Of a DNA stretch of 64,000 bases, positions 47,788 to 56,287 are shown piece by piece (the first letter of the stretch is position 1; each line of letters starts with the position of its first letter). The stretch is from Polaribacter pacificus. Its GTDB lineage: Bacteria; Bacteroidota; Bacteroidia; Flavobacteriales; Flavobacteriaceae. The notes beneath the pieces are model-generated. The model had not been told where the DNA came from. It searched no databases and saw only the letters and a program-made list of their open reading frames with translations. A program made the position numbers and the translations under genes. Location of the stretch: contig NZ_CP150664.1 of NCBI RefSeq assembly GCF_038024035.1, forward strand, positions 434,001 to 498,000, written 5' to 3'.

Positions 47788-48571
47788 ACCCTTCATTAAA
47801 TTTTTCCCAATTAAATTCTATGTCTGTTGTGTGTTTTTCTTTCACAAATTTTAATAAATTCATTTCTAACTGTTTAGCGCTAAATCCATAAACAGTATAT
47901 AATTCGTTAAATCCCTTTTGCCATAATAATTTGAATTTATCCAAGCCATAGTTATCAATAAGAAACTTACACACAAAAGCACTTTGATGATAAGCTATCA
48001 TTTCTGGGTTACCATAGAAATTATCAGCTAGATTGTTCATTGGTATCACTTTTTTACTTTGAATAAAATAGTTATAAATTTCTGATAAAGAATAATTAGA
48101 GCAATTACCCCCAGAATAAGTAGCAAGTCCTTCATTCATCCAAGTTGATGATTCTGGTGGAGTACCCCATTTATACATAGTTATCATATGCATCATTTCA
48201 TGCTTTATAGGCGAACCCTCATCTTTTAATAAAGTAAAAAAAGTGTTTCTTTCTGGAAAAGCCATTCCTTGTGCCCCCATACCAGTATACTTTAACATTT
48301 TATTTCTAGATTCCACGAATTCAATATCCATTTTATTTGTAAAATCAGTTTCGTTAATTAACTTTAGATTTTCAATAATAGAATTTTGGCACTCCTGAAT
48401 AGCTAAACTTCTTCTTGAAAGATCAATTGTGGATGAGAAATAATAAGTTATATTATCAACCGTTTTACTCTCGCGCGTAACCTTGGTCCATTCTTCATTT
48501 TTTTTAGATTCATTTGCGCAGCTACTAAAAAATCCTATTAAAATAATAGTTAAAACTTTTCCTAATTTCAT
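47783..48571 (-). CDS. Gluzincin-type zinc protease lipoprotein
   Basis: A 262-residue lipoprotein (FFSSC, Cys18). The zinc motif HEMMH (124-128) is followed by the third ligand in MNEGLATYSGG (Glu147), the arrangement of peptidase MA/gluzincin enzymes. It should act in the periplasm or on the surface. It lies alone between two palindromes. Confidence 0.85.
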   Translation of the reverse strand: MKLGKVLTIILIGFFSSCANESKKNEEWTKVTRESKTVDNITYYFSSTIDLSRRSLAIQECQNSIIENLKLINETDFTNKMDIEFVESRNKMLKYTGMGAQGMAFPERNTFFTLLKDEGSPIKHEMMHMITMYKWGTPPESSTWMNEGLATYSGGNCSNYSLSEIYNYFIQSKKVIPMNNLADNFYGNPEMIAYHQSAFVCKFLIDNYGLDKFKLLWQKGFNELYTVYGFSAKQLEMNLLKFVKEKHTTDIEFNWEKFNEGC

Positions 48572-48594
48572 TTTTTAAATTTTAATTAACTTCA

Positions 48595-48705
48595 AGTTGT
48601 TTTTAACTGCTTCGGCAGGCAGGTTTAATAAAACAACACAAAGATATACACTCCTACTTTATTCGTTTTAATACGCGCTTAAGGCAATTGATTTTATACA
48701 GTGTT
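48595..48705. repeat. Cassette-type palindrome 4
   Basis: Contains a GC palindrome (CTGCTTCGGCAGGCAGG), the shared 66-base block (48630-48695) and the right end CAATTGATTTTATACAGTGT then TG. Its right box GTTGCTGTGG begins the next unit. Confidence 0.65.
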
Positions 48706-48712
48706 GCTGTGG

Positions 48713-49828
48713 TTATTTTTGTCTAGTTTTATAAAACAAATTCCAAGAACCAGAATTAGATTCAATAATATCAAGAAATCCATTATTGTCCAAATCTCCA
48801 ATTTCGATATGATAGGTGTCATTTTTTAAATCTTCTCTTAAACCTATTTTTTTGAATTCACCAGACTTAGATCCTAAATACACATAATTTCTTTCTTCAA
48901 AATTCCCTTCGACAATATCCAAGAATCCATCATTGTTTAAGTCTGCTACTTTTATTGAGGCTGTTTCTGTTTCTATATTAAAAGAATACTCCTTTTTGAA
49001 AGTCAACTTTTTATCACCAAAGTAAATTTTGTTTACTGAATTTAAGTTGCCAGTAATAATGTCTAAAATTCCATCTTTATCGAAATCGCCAATATCAATT
49101 GAACGTGTTTCATCTTCTTCTTTTCCAAATTCAATAATACTTGAAAAATCTGATTTTTGATTATTGATGTATATTTTGTTAAAGGTGTTTCGCTCGGCAG
49201 TAACTAAGTCTAAAAAACCGTCTCCATTAATATCAATTACATTCGTTTGAATTGTTTGATCAGTATCATTTCCAAAAGTTATAGTCGACGTAAAATTTCC
49301 TTTTCCATCGTTTAGTAAAATTTCGTTTTTTGCTTTTCGGTTGGATAAAATTATATCAATATCTCCATCTTGATCTATGTCTGCAATTTCCATATTTCTA
49401 GAAGGTGATTTTGAGCCAAATGGTTTTCCGTTTAAAAACTTATGTTCTGCATTTCCAAAATATATTTTATTCTCTATATGATCATTGGCGACTACAATGT
49501 CCATAAAACCATCATTATTAAAATCTGCACTCATCAATTTGTAGGAGGCATCTAAATAATTCCCAACGGGCTGTGCTAATTTAAAACCACCAAAGCCATC
49601 ATTATAATACACATAATTTTGTTCAGCCCAATGTCTACCATTTGCTACAAGCGCATCCAAATCACCATCCTTATCAATATCAAAAAGTGTTATAGAAGCA
49701 GTCCTATTCGATTGTGTTCCAATAGAGAAAAAACCGTCAGCATTAAAAAAAGTTATGTCTTGAGAAAATCCGTTTGATGAAATTCCTATGAGAAATACAA
49801 CGAGTACAGTTTTGCTTAGTTTAGTCAT
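48713..49828 (-). CDS. FG-GAP/VCBS repeat beta-propeller protein, exported
   Basis: A 371-residue protein with a signal peptide (ending SNGFSQ). Seven calcium-loop repeats of the form DxDxDGxxDxxxxN are visible: DIDKDGDLD, DFNNDGFMD, DIDQDGDID, DINGDGFLD, DFDKDGILD, DLNNDGFLD and DLDNNGFLD, each preceded by an FG-like strand. This would fold as a seven-bladed propeller for binding surfaces or ligands. It precedes the gene at 49852 and is probably its operon partner. Confidence 0.88.
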   Translation of the reverse strand: MTKLSKTVLVVFLIGISSNGFSQDITFFNADGFFSIGTQSNRTASITLFDIDKDGDLDALVANGRHWAEQNYVYYNDGFGGFKLAQPVGNYLDASYKLMSADFNNDGFMDIVVANDHIENKIYFGNAEHKFLNGKPFGSKSPSRNMEIADIDQDGDIDIILSNRKAKNEILLNDGKGNFTSTITFGNDTDQTIQTNVIDINGDGFLDLVTAERNTFNKIYINNQKSDFSSIIEFGKEEDETRSIDIGDFDKDGILDIITGNLNSVNKIYFGDKKLTFKKEYSFNIETETASIKVADLNNDGFLDIVEGNFEERNYVYLGSKSGEFKKIGLREDLKNDTYHIEIGDLDNNGFLDIIESNSGSWNLFYKTRQK

Positions 49829-49851
49829 AAATGTATTTTCTTTTTTGTTTT

Positions 49852-50829
49852 TTATTGGTTTTTAATCCAATCCATTAATTCATATTTATTTATTGCATCC
49901 CAAGTTGACTGAGTATTCTTTTTCTGCGATGTAGTATCTTCAGGTTGTAAAACAATTAACTCTGTGTTTTTATTGCCTACAAGTTCTAACTCAGCTAAAA
50001 AACCAACCATATCTGTTGAATTATTTTCATACAAAGTCCTAACATACTTTTTTAACCTATATTTTATAGCAGGCTCTATATAAGCTCTCACAGCATAGTT
50101 TTTGTAAATAGTAATGTTTCTATTCTTTTCATCAAAGAAGCTATAAGATGAGAAACTGTGATAATTCTCTGGAGCATTTATAGGGGTTCCTTTCAAGTGG
50201 GTTTCTAACATATAATTCATAAATCTTGGTTCCCAAAGATCAATTCGATTAATTTTTATATCTCGTTTGTGTTGGTGCCATTTTCTTGTCCAGTCTAATG
50301 TAAAATTACAAATAACAATCCCTTTTATATTGAGCTGAAAATCAAAATCCTCTTTCGTTACAAATTCAATATACTTCATTGCTCTATGCCCAACTAAAGT
50401 TGCACCTAAAAAGAAAATATTATCATTTGGTAAATTGTATTTATTAAATACTTCACCAATTATTTTATGCGTAGAAACCATAGATGATTTAGAAAAGTAA
50501 AAATCAAAAGGAATATCGGTTGAAACAGACATCACGGCAAAGCCTTTTTCTGATGCTTGATGATACATCTGCTTTGAACTTTTGTTCTTTTTGTCATATC
50601 CAGAATCCTCTAAGAAAATAAGAACTCCTTTGATTGCCTTATCTTCAGGAAGCATTAGCGTATAACCTTTTTGAATAAAAGGCATAAAATCATTCTCTCC
50701 TTTTCCAATTCGTAAACTATCATTTTTTTTTGGAGCATAGTTCTCAATTACTTTTTGAGAGTATACATTTGAAGAGATTCCTAGAATAAAAAGGAAAGTT
50801 AAAATGAATTTACATTGTCTGTTAATCAT
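49852..50829 (-). CDS. Exported alpha/beta-hydrolase-like protein of unknown function
   Basis: A 325-residue protein with a signal peptide (ending SNVYSQ). Segments KGVLIFLEDSGYDKK, FAVMSVSTDIPFDFYF, IFFLGATLVGHRAMKYI and NIKGIVICNFTLDW suggest an alpha/beta hydrolase fold without an obvious serine in the elbow (GATLVG). It lies 23 bases upstream of the FG-GAP gene, so both form one unit of the array. Confidence 0.65.
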   Translation of the reverse strand: MINRQCKFILTFLFILGISSNVYSQKVIENYAPKKNDSLRIGKGENDFMPFIQKGYTLMLPEDKAIKGVLIFLEDSGYDKKNKSSKQMYHQASEKGFAVMSVSTDIPFDFYFSKSSMVSTHKIIGEVFNKYNLPNDNIFFLGATLVGHRAMKYIEFVTKEDFDFQLNIKGIVICNFTLDWTRKWHQHKRDIKINRIDLWEPRFMNYMLETHLKGTPINAPENYHSFSSYSFFDEKNRNITIYKNYAVRAYIEPAIKYRLKKYVRTLYENNSTDMVGFLAELELVGNKNTELIVLQPEDTTSQKKNTQSTWDAINKYELMDWIKNQ

Positions 50830-50842
50830 AATTGTGGCATCC

Positions 50843-50895
50843 CATTTACATATGGTTTGTTGTATGTTTTTTAGTAATTAACCTAACTGAGGCAG
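50843..50895. repeat. Cassette-type palindrome 5 (left half only)
   Basis: TTTACATATGGTTTGTTGTATG matches the left arm of the complete elements, but neither a CAAC box nor the TATACGGTGTT right end is present. A decayed copy. Confidence 0.5.
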
Positions 50896-50899
50896 ATTC

Positions 50900-51751
50900 T
50901 TAATAAAAAACTTTAATTTCATTCGTTTTTTTATAGAACTGTAAAAATTTCCTGATTCTTACAGATGTTTTGGTTCTTTCAATAAAAGTTTTATCCCATG
51001 CAATCAAACTTTTAACAATTTTTAAAATATCTTTTTCAAAATTTGTTTTCGTTGTTCTGATTTCAATATTTTTTGGTTTATTTAAATTATAAATTGAATC
51101 AATGATTTCATTGTTTTCAATACTCATATGTTCTTTTGAAGTTAAATTTGCTGAAATTAGATTCCCGTTTTTATCAATGTCAATAACAATATCCACTCTA
51201 TTTTCGTTATATTCTTCTCCATAGTTTTTATCTCTATACTTTCTTAATATTGAGTCTAAATCAACCTTTGGTTTTGCATTTGTAAATTGACCATCTAAAC
51301 TTGTAAAAGTATATCTATCAATTTCAAAACTATTTGCATTATTCAATACCTTCTGCTCACTTTTAGAAATACCTGTTTTTTCAATAGGTTTTGAGTTGGA
51401 ACAATAATAACCAAAAGTCAATTTGTCGTTCCAATAATATGCATAGACAAGCCATTTTTCGTTTTTATTCACATTCCAGTCACAAGAAGTCCATTCTCCG
51501 GTATATTTTCCTTCAGATTTAAATTTGAATTCTAGTGTTTTTGGGGAGTCACTCTTTTTGTAGTGTTTTGTAATATCAAAAGTTACAGTATAGATCAAAG
51601 AATCTTTCGCATAAACTTTAGAAATTACATTTCCTTCAAAAACATATTTGGCTGATTCAAATTCAACGATTGGTTTTGGGATCTGACAACTACAAGCATT
51701 CGTTTTAATAAACGAAAACATAAAAATCACTAAAAATAATATCTTTTTCAT
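50900..51751 (-). CDS. Exported protein with TIMP/NTR-like N-terminal domain
   Basis: A 283-residue protein. I set the start at the ATG at 51751, which gives a clean signal peptide (MKKILFLVIFMFSFIKTNA). The mature protein starts CSCQIPKPIVEFESAKYVFE, with the CxC start and the (A/S)xxVFxGxV pattern of the NTR/TIMP fold, and contains further cysteines (WTSCDW, YYCSN). The C-terminal part (VDIVIDIDKNGNLISANLTS) resembles a TonB-C-like beta-sheet. Function unknown; inhibition of proteases is a possibility only. Confidence 0.65.
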   Translation of the reverse strand: MKKILFLVIFMFSFIKTNACSCQIPKPIVEFESAKYVFEGNVISKVYAKDSLIYTVTFDITKHYKKSDSPKTLEFKFKSEGKYTGEWTSCDWNVNKNEKWLVYAYYWNDKLTFGYYCSNSKPIEKTGISKSEQKVLNNANSFEIDRYTFTSLDGQFTNAKPKVDLDSILRKYRDKNYGEEYNENRVDIVIDIDKNGNLISANLTSKEHMSIENNEIIDSIYNLNKPKNIEIRTTKTNFEKDILKIVKSLIAWDKTFIERTKTSVRIRKFLQFYKKTNEIKVFY

Positions 51752-51759
51752 ATTACAGT

Positions 51760-51875
51760 CAACGTGTTTGTGCCCGCATAACGCGGGCAAGTGCTAAGAA
51801 ATAAAACAAACTTAAACACTCCTACTCTATTTGATTTTAAAACGTGCCTCTAGCAATTGATTTTATACAGTGTTG
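51760..51875. repeat. Cassette-type palindrome 6
   Basis: Left end CAACGTGTTTG (51760-51770), then an inserted short palindrome (TGCCCGCATAACGCGGGCA), the AAACTTAAACACTCCTACTC block, and right end AGCAATTGATTTTATACAGT then GTTG at 51872-51875. The right box GTTGCAAACTGTGC pairs with GCATTGTTTACAAC at the far end of the next unit. Confidence 0.75.
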
Positions 51876-51887
51876 CAAACTGTGCTT

Positions 51888-52592
51888 TTAATAATATTCC
51901 ATTTCGTATTTATAATTATCTAAACTATAAAACTTAAAATCAAATTTTCTCTTATCTGCCATTTTCTGTAAATCCGATATCTTAAAGGTCAAAATTGTAT
52001 CTCTTGCTGTTCCAATTGTTTGTTTGGTATATTCATTTTCGGAATATTTAAAAATTTCAATCCAAGGATCTTTTCGTTTAACATTATAATGAAGACTTTT
52101 AATTTTTCTGCCTTTATTATCTAAATACGTTGTGTCGATTAGAATCATTGCATCTTCTTTCTTGGGATTTTTAGTAGGAAACATTTCCCAAGTATGCACT
52201 TTAGTTATTCTAATTGTCTTTAAATTTTTAATTTCTCTTATAAACCTAACACTAGAATCTGATTCAAAACGCGTCTCTTTTTCAATTCCCGTATTTTTGT
52301 TAAATTCAAACTCTGAAAAAGAACGAACTACGCAAGTATCTTGCTTTTTAAAGTAATCACACGATTTTTCAAAAACCTTTCTGCCATTTTTAAATTCAGT
52401 TGTAATAATTCTGTTACTTCTTAAATTCCCAATTCCTTTACTCAAAATTTTATTCCCGTTTTTATCGAATTCTGTATATCTTTTAGGAACAAATTCATCT
52501 CCTTTTTTTTGATATTCAAGGATTGATTTTATTTTTGGCGAACAGCTTAATAGAAGTCCAAAAGTTGTTAATATTATTATTGTTTTTCGCAT
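51888..52592 (-). CDS. Lipoprotein of unknown function
   Basis: A 234-residue lipoprotein (FGLLLSC, Cys17). The body is beta-rich with charged repeats such as YTEFDKNGNKILSKG and TEFKNGRKVFEKS, and TTYLDNKGRKIKSLHYN, resembling MORN-like or wall-associated lipoproteins of Bacteroidota. Its start codon is only 7 bases from the CAAC box of the next palindrome. Confidence 0.65.
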   Translation of the reverse strand: MRKTIIILTTFGLLLSCSPKIKSILEYQKKGDEFVPKRYTEFDKNGNKILSKGIGNLRSNRIITTEFKNGRKVFEKSCDYFKKQDTCVVRSFSEFEFNKNTGIEKETRFESDSSVRFIREIKNLKTIRITKVHTWEMFPTKNPKKEDAMILIDTTYLDNKGRKIKSLHYNVKRKDPWIEIFKYSENEYTKQTIGTARDTILTFKISDLQKMADKRKFDFKFYSLDNYKYEMEYY

Positions 52593-52598
52593 TGTTTA

Positions 52599-52679
52599 CA
52601 ACGATTTTGTAACTGCCTACCAGCAGGTATGGATTTCTGTAAGCAGGCTAGAATTAGCAATAGATTTTAAACTGTGTTG
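52599..52679. repeat. Cassette-type palindrome 7
   Basis: CAACG at 52599, a GC-type palindrome (CTGCCTACCAGCAGGTAT), and the AAGCAGGCTAGAATTAGCAA right block ending in CTGTGTTG (52672-52679). The left arm is partly replaced by the inserted palindrome. Confidence 0.65.
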
Positions 52680-52688
52680 GCAATAGTT

Positions 52689-53237
52689 TCATATTTCAGT
52701 TTTTGATATTTTCGCCTTTTTTTTCTCTTTCTTTTTTCGTTTTTCCTCTTTTTCATATTTCATTAATTCATTAAAAAATATTGGAATAAAAATTAATGAA
52801 ATTAGAAATAATATCGCAATCAACTTATTATTCGGAAATATTGAAATTCCTTTCGGATATGTTATTCTACTACCTTTTTCACCTTGGTCTAATAAAGTTT
52901 CCCTTAATTTTAAAAGTACGTTTGTTTTTTCTAACGAAGTCGAGTTTTTGATTTTTTCAAGTTCTAGTTTGCTTGCTTTTAAATTGCTATACCAAAATCC
53001 TAAATCCTCATCTGGCGTTTTATAAATTATTGAAGTATAGCCATTTGTTAAGTTGTTTTTTTCAATGTAATCTAATGCAGTTTTTAATTCATTCGACGCA
53101 AGTTCAATACTATTTGCGTCTGCAGCTCTTTTTAAATGACCTGTTAATTCCTGTTTAATAATAATATTCGAATAAATTCTGAATACAACTAAAGATACAA
53201 AAATTAGAAGTGAAAAATACCCTAAATATTTTTTCAT
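52689..53237 (-). CDS. Two-helix membrane protein with extracytoplasmic helical domain
   Basis: A 182-residue protein: membrane segment 1 (residues 5-23), a helical periplasmic domain with TPDEDLGFWYSNLKASKLEL and SLEKTNVLLKLRETLLD, membrane segment 2 (about 135-155), and a lysine/glutamate-rich cytoplasmic tail (EKEEKRKKKEKKKAK). I recognise the layout from other Bacteroidota genomes but not a function. Confidence 0.7.
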   Translation of the reverse strand: MKKYLGYFSLLIFVSLVVFRIYSNIIIKQELTGHLKRAADANSIELASNELKTALDYIEKNNLTNGYTSIIYKTPDEDLGFWYSNLKASKLELEKIKNSTSLEKTNVLLKLRETLLDQGEKGSRITYPKGISIFPNNKLIAILFLISLIFIPIFFNELMKYEKEEKRKKKEKKKAKISKTEI

Positions 53238-53259
53238 TGTTTCGATTTATAATTGTTGA

Positions 53260-53395
53260 CAACCTGTTTGTGCCTGCCTGCTGCAGGCAGGTGGTTTTAC
53301 CGATAAATATAATAAATATTAACCAAACCTTCCTGCTGGTCGGCATGGATTTTCGTAAGTAGACTAGAACTAGCCATTAATTATATACGGTGTTT
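53260..53395. repeat. Cassette-type palindrome 8 (two inserted short palindromes)
   Basis: CAACCTGTTTG at 53260 is followed directly by an inserted TGCCTGCCTGCTGCAGGCAG then G palindrome and later by CTTCCTGCTGGTCGGCATGG. The right end is TTATATACGGTGTTTT (53381-53396). The insertions split the original left arm. Confidence 0.7.
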
Positions 53396-53480
53396 TGCTT
53401 TCGTTATTTTAAGCAACTTAATTTTTTTAAAAACACTTACATTGATTAAGTAAAAATCTTACCAGTATTTCTAGTTGTCA

Positions 53481-54143
53481 TTAAGCCAAACCAAAGTAAA
53501 AACTCAAAATACCTAGTGTGTTAAAAAAACCATGTATCATAATCAAAAACCACAAATCGTATTTACGGATGTAGAATATTATAGATAAGAGTGCTCCGAT
53601 AATTACTACGACAAGTTGCCCTGTAATTCCTTGCTGCATGTGCATGTATCCGAAAAAACCACAAATTATTAGAATATTTATAGCAAGACTGATTTTAGTG
53701 TCTCCAAAGAATTTGACGAACTGTCGCATAAGATAACCTCTAAAGATTATTTCTTCTCCAAATCCAGCAGTAGACCACACTATCAATAACCAAATGATTG
53801 TGTCTTTAAGGTTTCCTTCCAATTGGCTCATGCTTGAATAATCAATAGCAACTCCTGTTAGTATCTCGATTCCAGGAACCACTACAATAACATAAAAAAT
53901 AAAGAGGCCTAATGCAACTAACGGAGCATGTACAAGGAGATTTTTTGCATTGAATTTTTCACGTTTAAAACCGAGCGCTGAAAGTGGTTTTCCCTTGTAC
54001 TCTATATAATTAGCTATAATAATGATAATAGAGATAATTATATTTTCAAAAGGTGTTCTGGTGATTGGTCCAAAGTACATGAAACAAATAAATGCTAGGG
54101 TAAATAATGGTATTAACGTATTTCGTAATGTAATTTTGTTCAT
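53481..54143 (-). CDS. CPBP family intramembrane metalloprotease (Abi/CAAX-like)
   Basis: A 220-residue protein with about seven membrane segments. Motif 1 EEIIFRGYL (Glu130, Glu131, Arg135) and the histidine segments FGYMHM and MIHGFFNTLG are the catalytic set of the CPBP family, related to CAAX proteases and abortive-infection proteins. A LytTR regulator lies just upstream, and the two share one unit of the array. Confidence 0.88.
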   Translation of the reverse strand: MNKITLRNTLIPLFTLAFICFMYFGPITRTPFENIIISIIIIIANYIEYKGKPLSALGFKREKFNAKNLLVHAPLVALGLFIFYVIVVVPGIEILTGVAIDYSSMSQLEGNLKDTIIWLLIVWSTAGFGEEIIFRGYLMRQFVKFFGDTKISLAINILIICGFFGYMHMQQGITGQLVVVIIGALLSIIFYIRKYDLWFLIMIHGFFNTLGILSFYFGLA

Positions 54144-54268
54144 TATTATTTGATTTTAAATTCATAGCGAAATAATGAACAAAACCTCTAAAAAAACCTT
54201 TAAATATTCGTTTTTTTACTGAATAGTCGTAAATTAATACCTGAATAGTCGTTAGTTTTTGAAATTTT

Positions 54269-55105
54269 TTATTGAATCCAATCCATAAATTCTTTTCGCT
54301 TATAACGACTAATGTTGATTTTGGCAATCGTATCATTTTCAATGGAAGTTTTTAACCTAATTCGTAATTTGCCATTTTCAATCTTTTCAACATGGTCTAC
54401 GGCATCTTTATGAATGATAATTTGGCGATTGACTCTAAAAAACAATTGGTCGTTTATTTTTTCTTCAAGTTCATTCAATGTGAAATCGGTGCTGATTGTT
54501 GTGCCATTATTTTGAACCGTATACACAATTTTGTTTTCACTGTAAAAGCACGCAATATTTTCATAGGTAAGCTTCGTCATTTTCGTGCCGCTTTCAATAG
54601 TAATTTCAGCATCTTTTATGGATAACTTATATAAATTGTATATGTCTTGTGCATACCATAAACCTATGAAAATAAAACTCACTAATAAGGTGATTAGCAA
54701 ACCGATTAATAAATAATAGAACTCTGTCTGTCCATCTGCAACTTTATTGAAAATAATATTTACAGGAATATACATGATTGTAATATATCCTAGAGTAGAA
54801 GCCATAAACCATACGATGGCTGTAATTTCTATCTTTTTAGAGAAATATTTTTTCTTGTAAAATTTAAAATTAAGATAAGCTATGATTCCAATGAGAACAA
54901 ATAAAACAATTGACGAAAGAAAACCTTCTATCGGGAATCTATACGATTCACTATCTGGAAAACTATCACGCGTTGCTAAATGATTTACCACTAAAGAGAA
55001 AACCATCAGTATAATTGCTTTCTGAATCCAACTCCATGCAGAAATACTGATAAATTTGTGCCATGCTGTTTTTACTTTATTTTTGGTTTGTTGTGTAGTA
55101 ATCAT
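54269..55105 (-). CDS. Transmembrane LytTR-type regulator
   Basis: A 278-residue protein with four membrane segments in the first 165 residues and a LytTR domain from about 180 to 278 (YENIACFYSENKIVYTVQ, FFRVNRQIIIHKDAVDHVEK). It probably controls the CPBP protease 125 bases downstream. It resembles the regulator at 34250 in layout. Confidence 0.88.
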   Translation of the reverse strand: MITTQQTKNKVKTAWHKFISISAWSWIQKAIILMVFSLVVNHLATRDSFPDSESYRFPIEGFLSSIVLFVLIGIIAYLNFKFYKKKYFSKKIEITAIVWFMASTLGYITIMYIPVNIIFNKVADGQTEFYYLLIGLLITLLVSFIFIGLWYAQDIYNLYKLSIKDAEITIESGTKMTKLTYENIACFYSENKIVYTVQNNGTTISTDFTLNELEEKINDQLFFRVNRQIIIHKDAVDHVEKIENGKLRIRLKTSIENDTIAKINISRYKRKEFMDWIQ

Positions 55106-55204
55106 GAATTAGAAACTCTTTTCTTGTAAGATTCAAAAGTAAATAATAATTTCTCCAAGAATATGTTTAAAACATTTTTAAATTTTACCTGAGTAAGTGA
55201 ATTT

Positions 55205-55244
55205 TGTCTAGTTTTTCTAAAGAATTTTATTTCAGGACGGGTCA
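55205..55244. mobile_element. 40-bp IS3 deletion remnant or mini-element
   Basis: TGTCTAGT at 55205-55212 equals the outer left end of the IS at 56047, and TTATTTCAGGACGGGTCA (55227-55244) equals the last 18 bases of the right end of that IS. Only 14 bases separate them, so this is a fully deleted copy or MITE of the same element. It abuts the left end of palindrome 9 at a distance of 10 bases. Confidence 0.65.
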
Positions 55245-55254
55245 GTATTGTGTA

Positions 55255-55381
55255 CAACGTGTTTGTACAAGGTTAGTTGCGTGGTTTAGCAATAAAGTTA
55301 ATAAATAATTACTGATAAAGAAAATCCGCGAGGATTTTCGTAAGTGAGCAAAAAGCAAGCAATTAATTTTGTACGGTGTTG
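55255..55381. repeat. Cassette-type palindrome 9
   Basis: CAAC (55255-55258), spacer GTGTTT, and arm GTACAAGGTTAGTTGC (55265-55280), which pairs over 16 positions (13 Watson-Crick and 3 G.T) with GCAATTAATTTTGTAC (55359-55374), then GGT and GTTG (55378-55381). The inside includes the block AAAATCCGCGAGGATTTTCG. Confidence 0.8.
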
Positions 55382-55407
55382 TGGTGCGTATTTTTATTCA
55401 AATTTTT

Positions 55408-56031
55408 TTAATATAATGGAATTGGAGGCGGTGGTTTTGTTAATGGTATAATTTCTATTTTTTCATTCAGCCAAATGTTTATATTCCTTTTTTTCGCAAT
55501 TTCCTCGTAAGTTTCTATTAATTTTTCAAGTGTTTTTTCAAAGTTTTTGAATTCATTTTTGTCATATGAAATTTGAATAAGTAATTTTTCGGGATTATCA
55601 CTTAAACTTGGGTTTTTTCCATTATTTTCAAAATCTCTTTTTAAAATATTTTTCAAACTGTCTAAAGTATATAGTTCTCCAGAATTCTTACTAATTTTAT
55701 TATTATGGATTTCAATAACATTCTTTTCCTTTATTAAAATACAAGCAAATTTTTCCCAACAAGGATTTTGGAAATATATTGTTTTCGATGTTTTTTCGGT
55801 TTTTAAAGTAATTTTCGGAACACTATCATTGCAAGAAATTCTTTCAGCTCGTTCTATTAATTCATTCCAATTATTAAACTTTTTAAGATTTAATTCAACA
55901 CTCAAACTGTCACTGTCTTTTCTGAATTTTCCGAATTCCTTTTGAACAAGTAAATTTTCCTTTTTTTCATAATTTTGACATCCGAATATTGTCAGAATTA
56001 GTAAAATCAGATATGTTTCTTTGATGTTCAA
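55408..56031 (-). CDS. Lipoprotein of unknown function with proline tail
   Basis: A 207-residue lipoprotein (TIFGC, Cys18) with a helical, charged body and a final TKPPPPIPLY. It has no recognised domain. Its 5' side has been invaded by the IS3 element, so its own palindrome box lies on the other side of the IS. Confidence 0.65.
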   Translation of the reverse strand: MNIKETYLILLILTIFGCQNYEKKENLLVQKEFGKFRKDSDSLSVELNLKKFNNWNELIERAERISCNDSVPKITLKTEKTSKTIYFQNPCWEKFACILIKEKNVIEIHNNKISKNSGELYTLDSLKNILKRDFENNGKNPSLSDNPEKLLIQISYDKNEFKNFEKTLEKLIETYEEIAKKRNINIWLNEKIEIIPLTKPPPPIPLY

Positions 56032-56267
56032 ATTTTCGTTTTTATATGTCTAGTCCTGAAATATGGCTACAGGTTAAAATTGAATTAAGCTGATAATTTA
56101 TATACCATATTTGGTGTTTTATAGTCTAAAGATACATGTAATCTTATTTCGTTGTATAAATTTATTGCATTTTTTGCAGCTCTCTTTGCGTGAGCCACAT
56201 TATCAAAGGTTTGGTCGAGATAAAATTCATCTTTTAAGATACCATTTACGCGCTCTGCCATTGCATT

Positions 56268-56287
56268 CCTGCCTGCCGGCAGGCAGG
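56268..56287. repeat. Inserted 20-bp perfect palindrome
   Basis: CCTGCCTGCCGGCAGGCAGG is perfectly self-complementary and lies exactly between two codon parts of the transposase gene, with no target duplication. Relatives of it sit in palindromes 1, 2, 4, 7 and 8. Confidence 0.9.
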
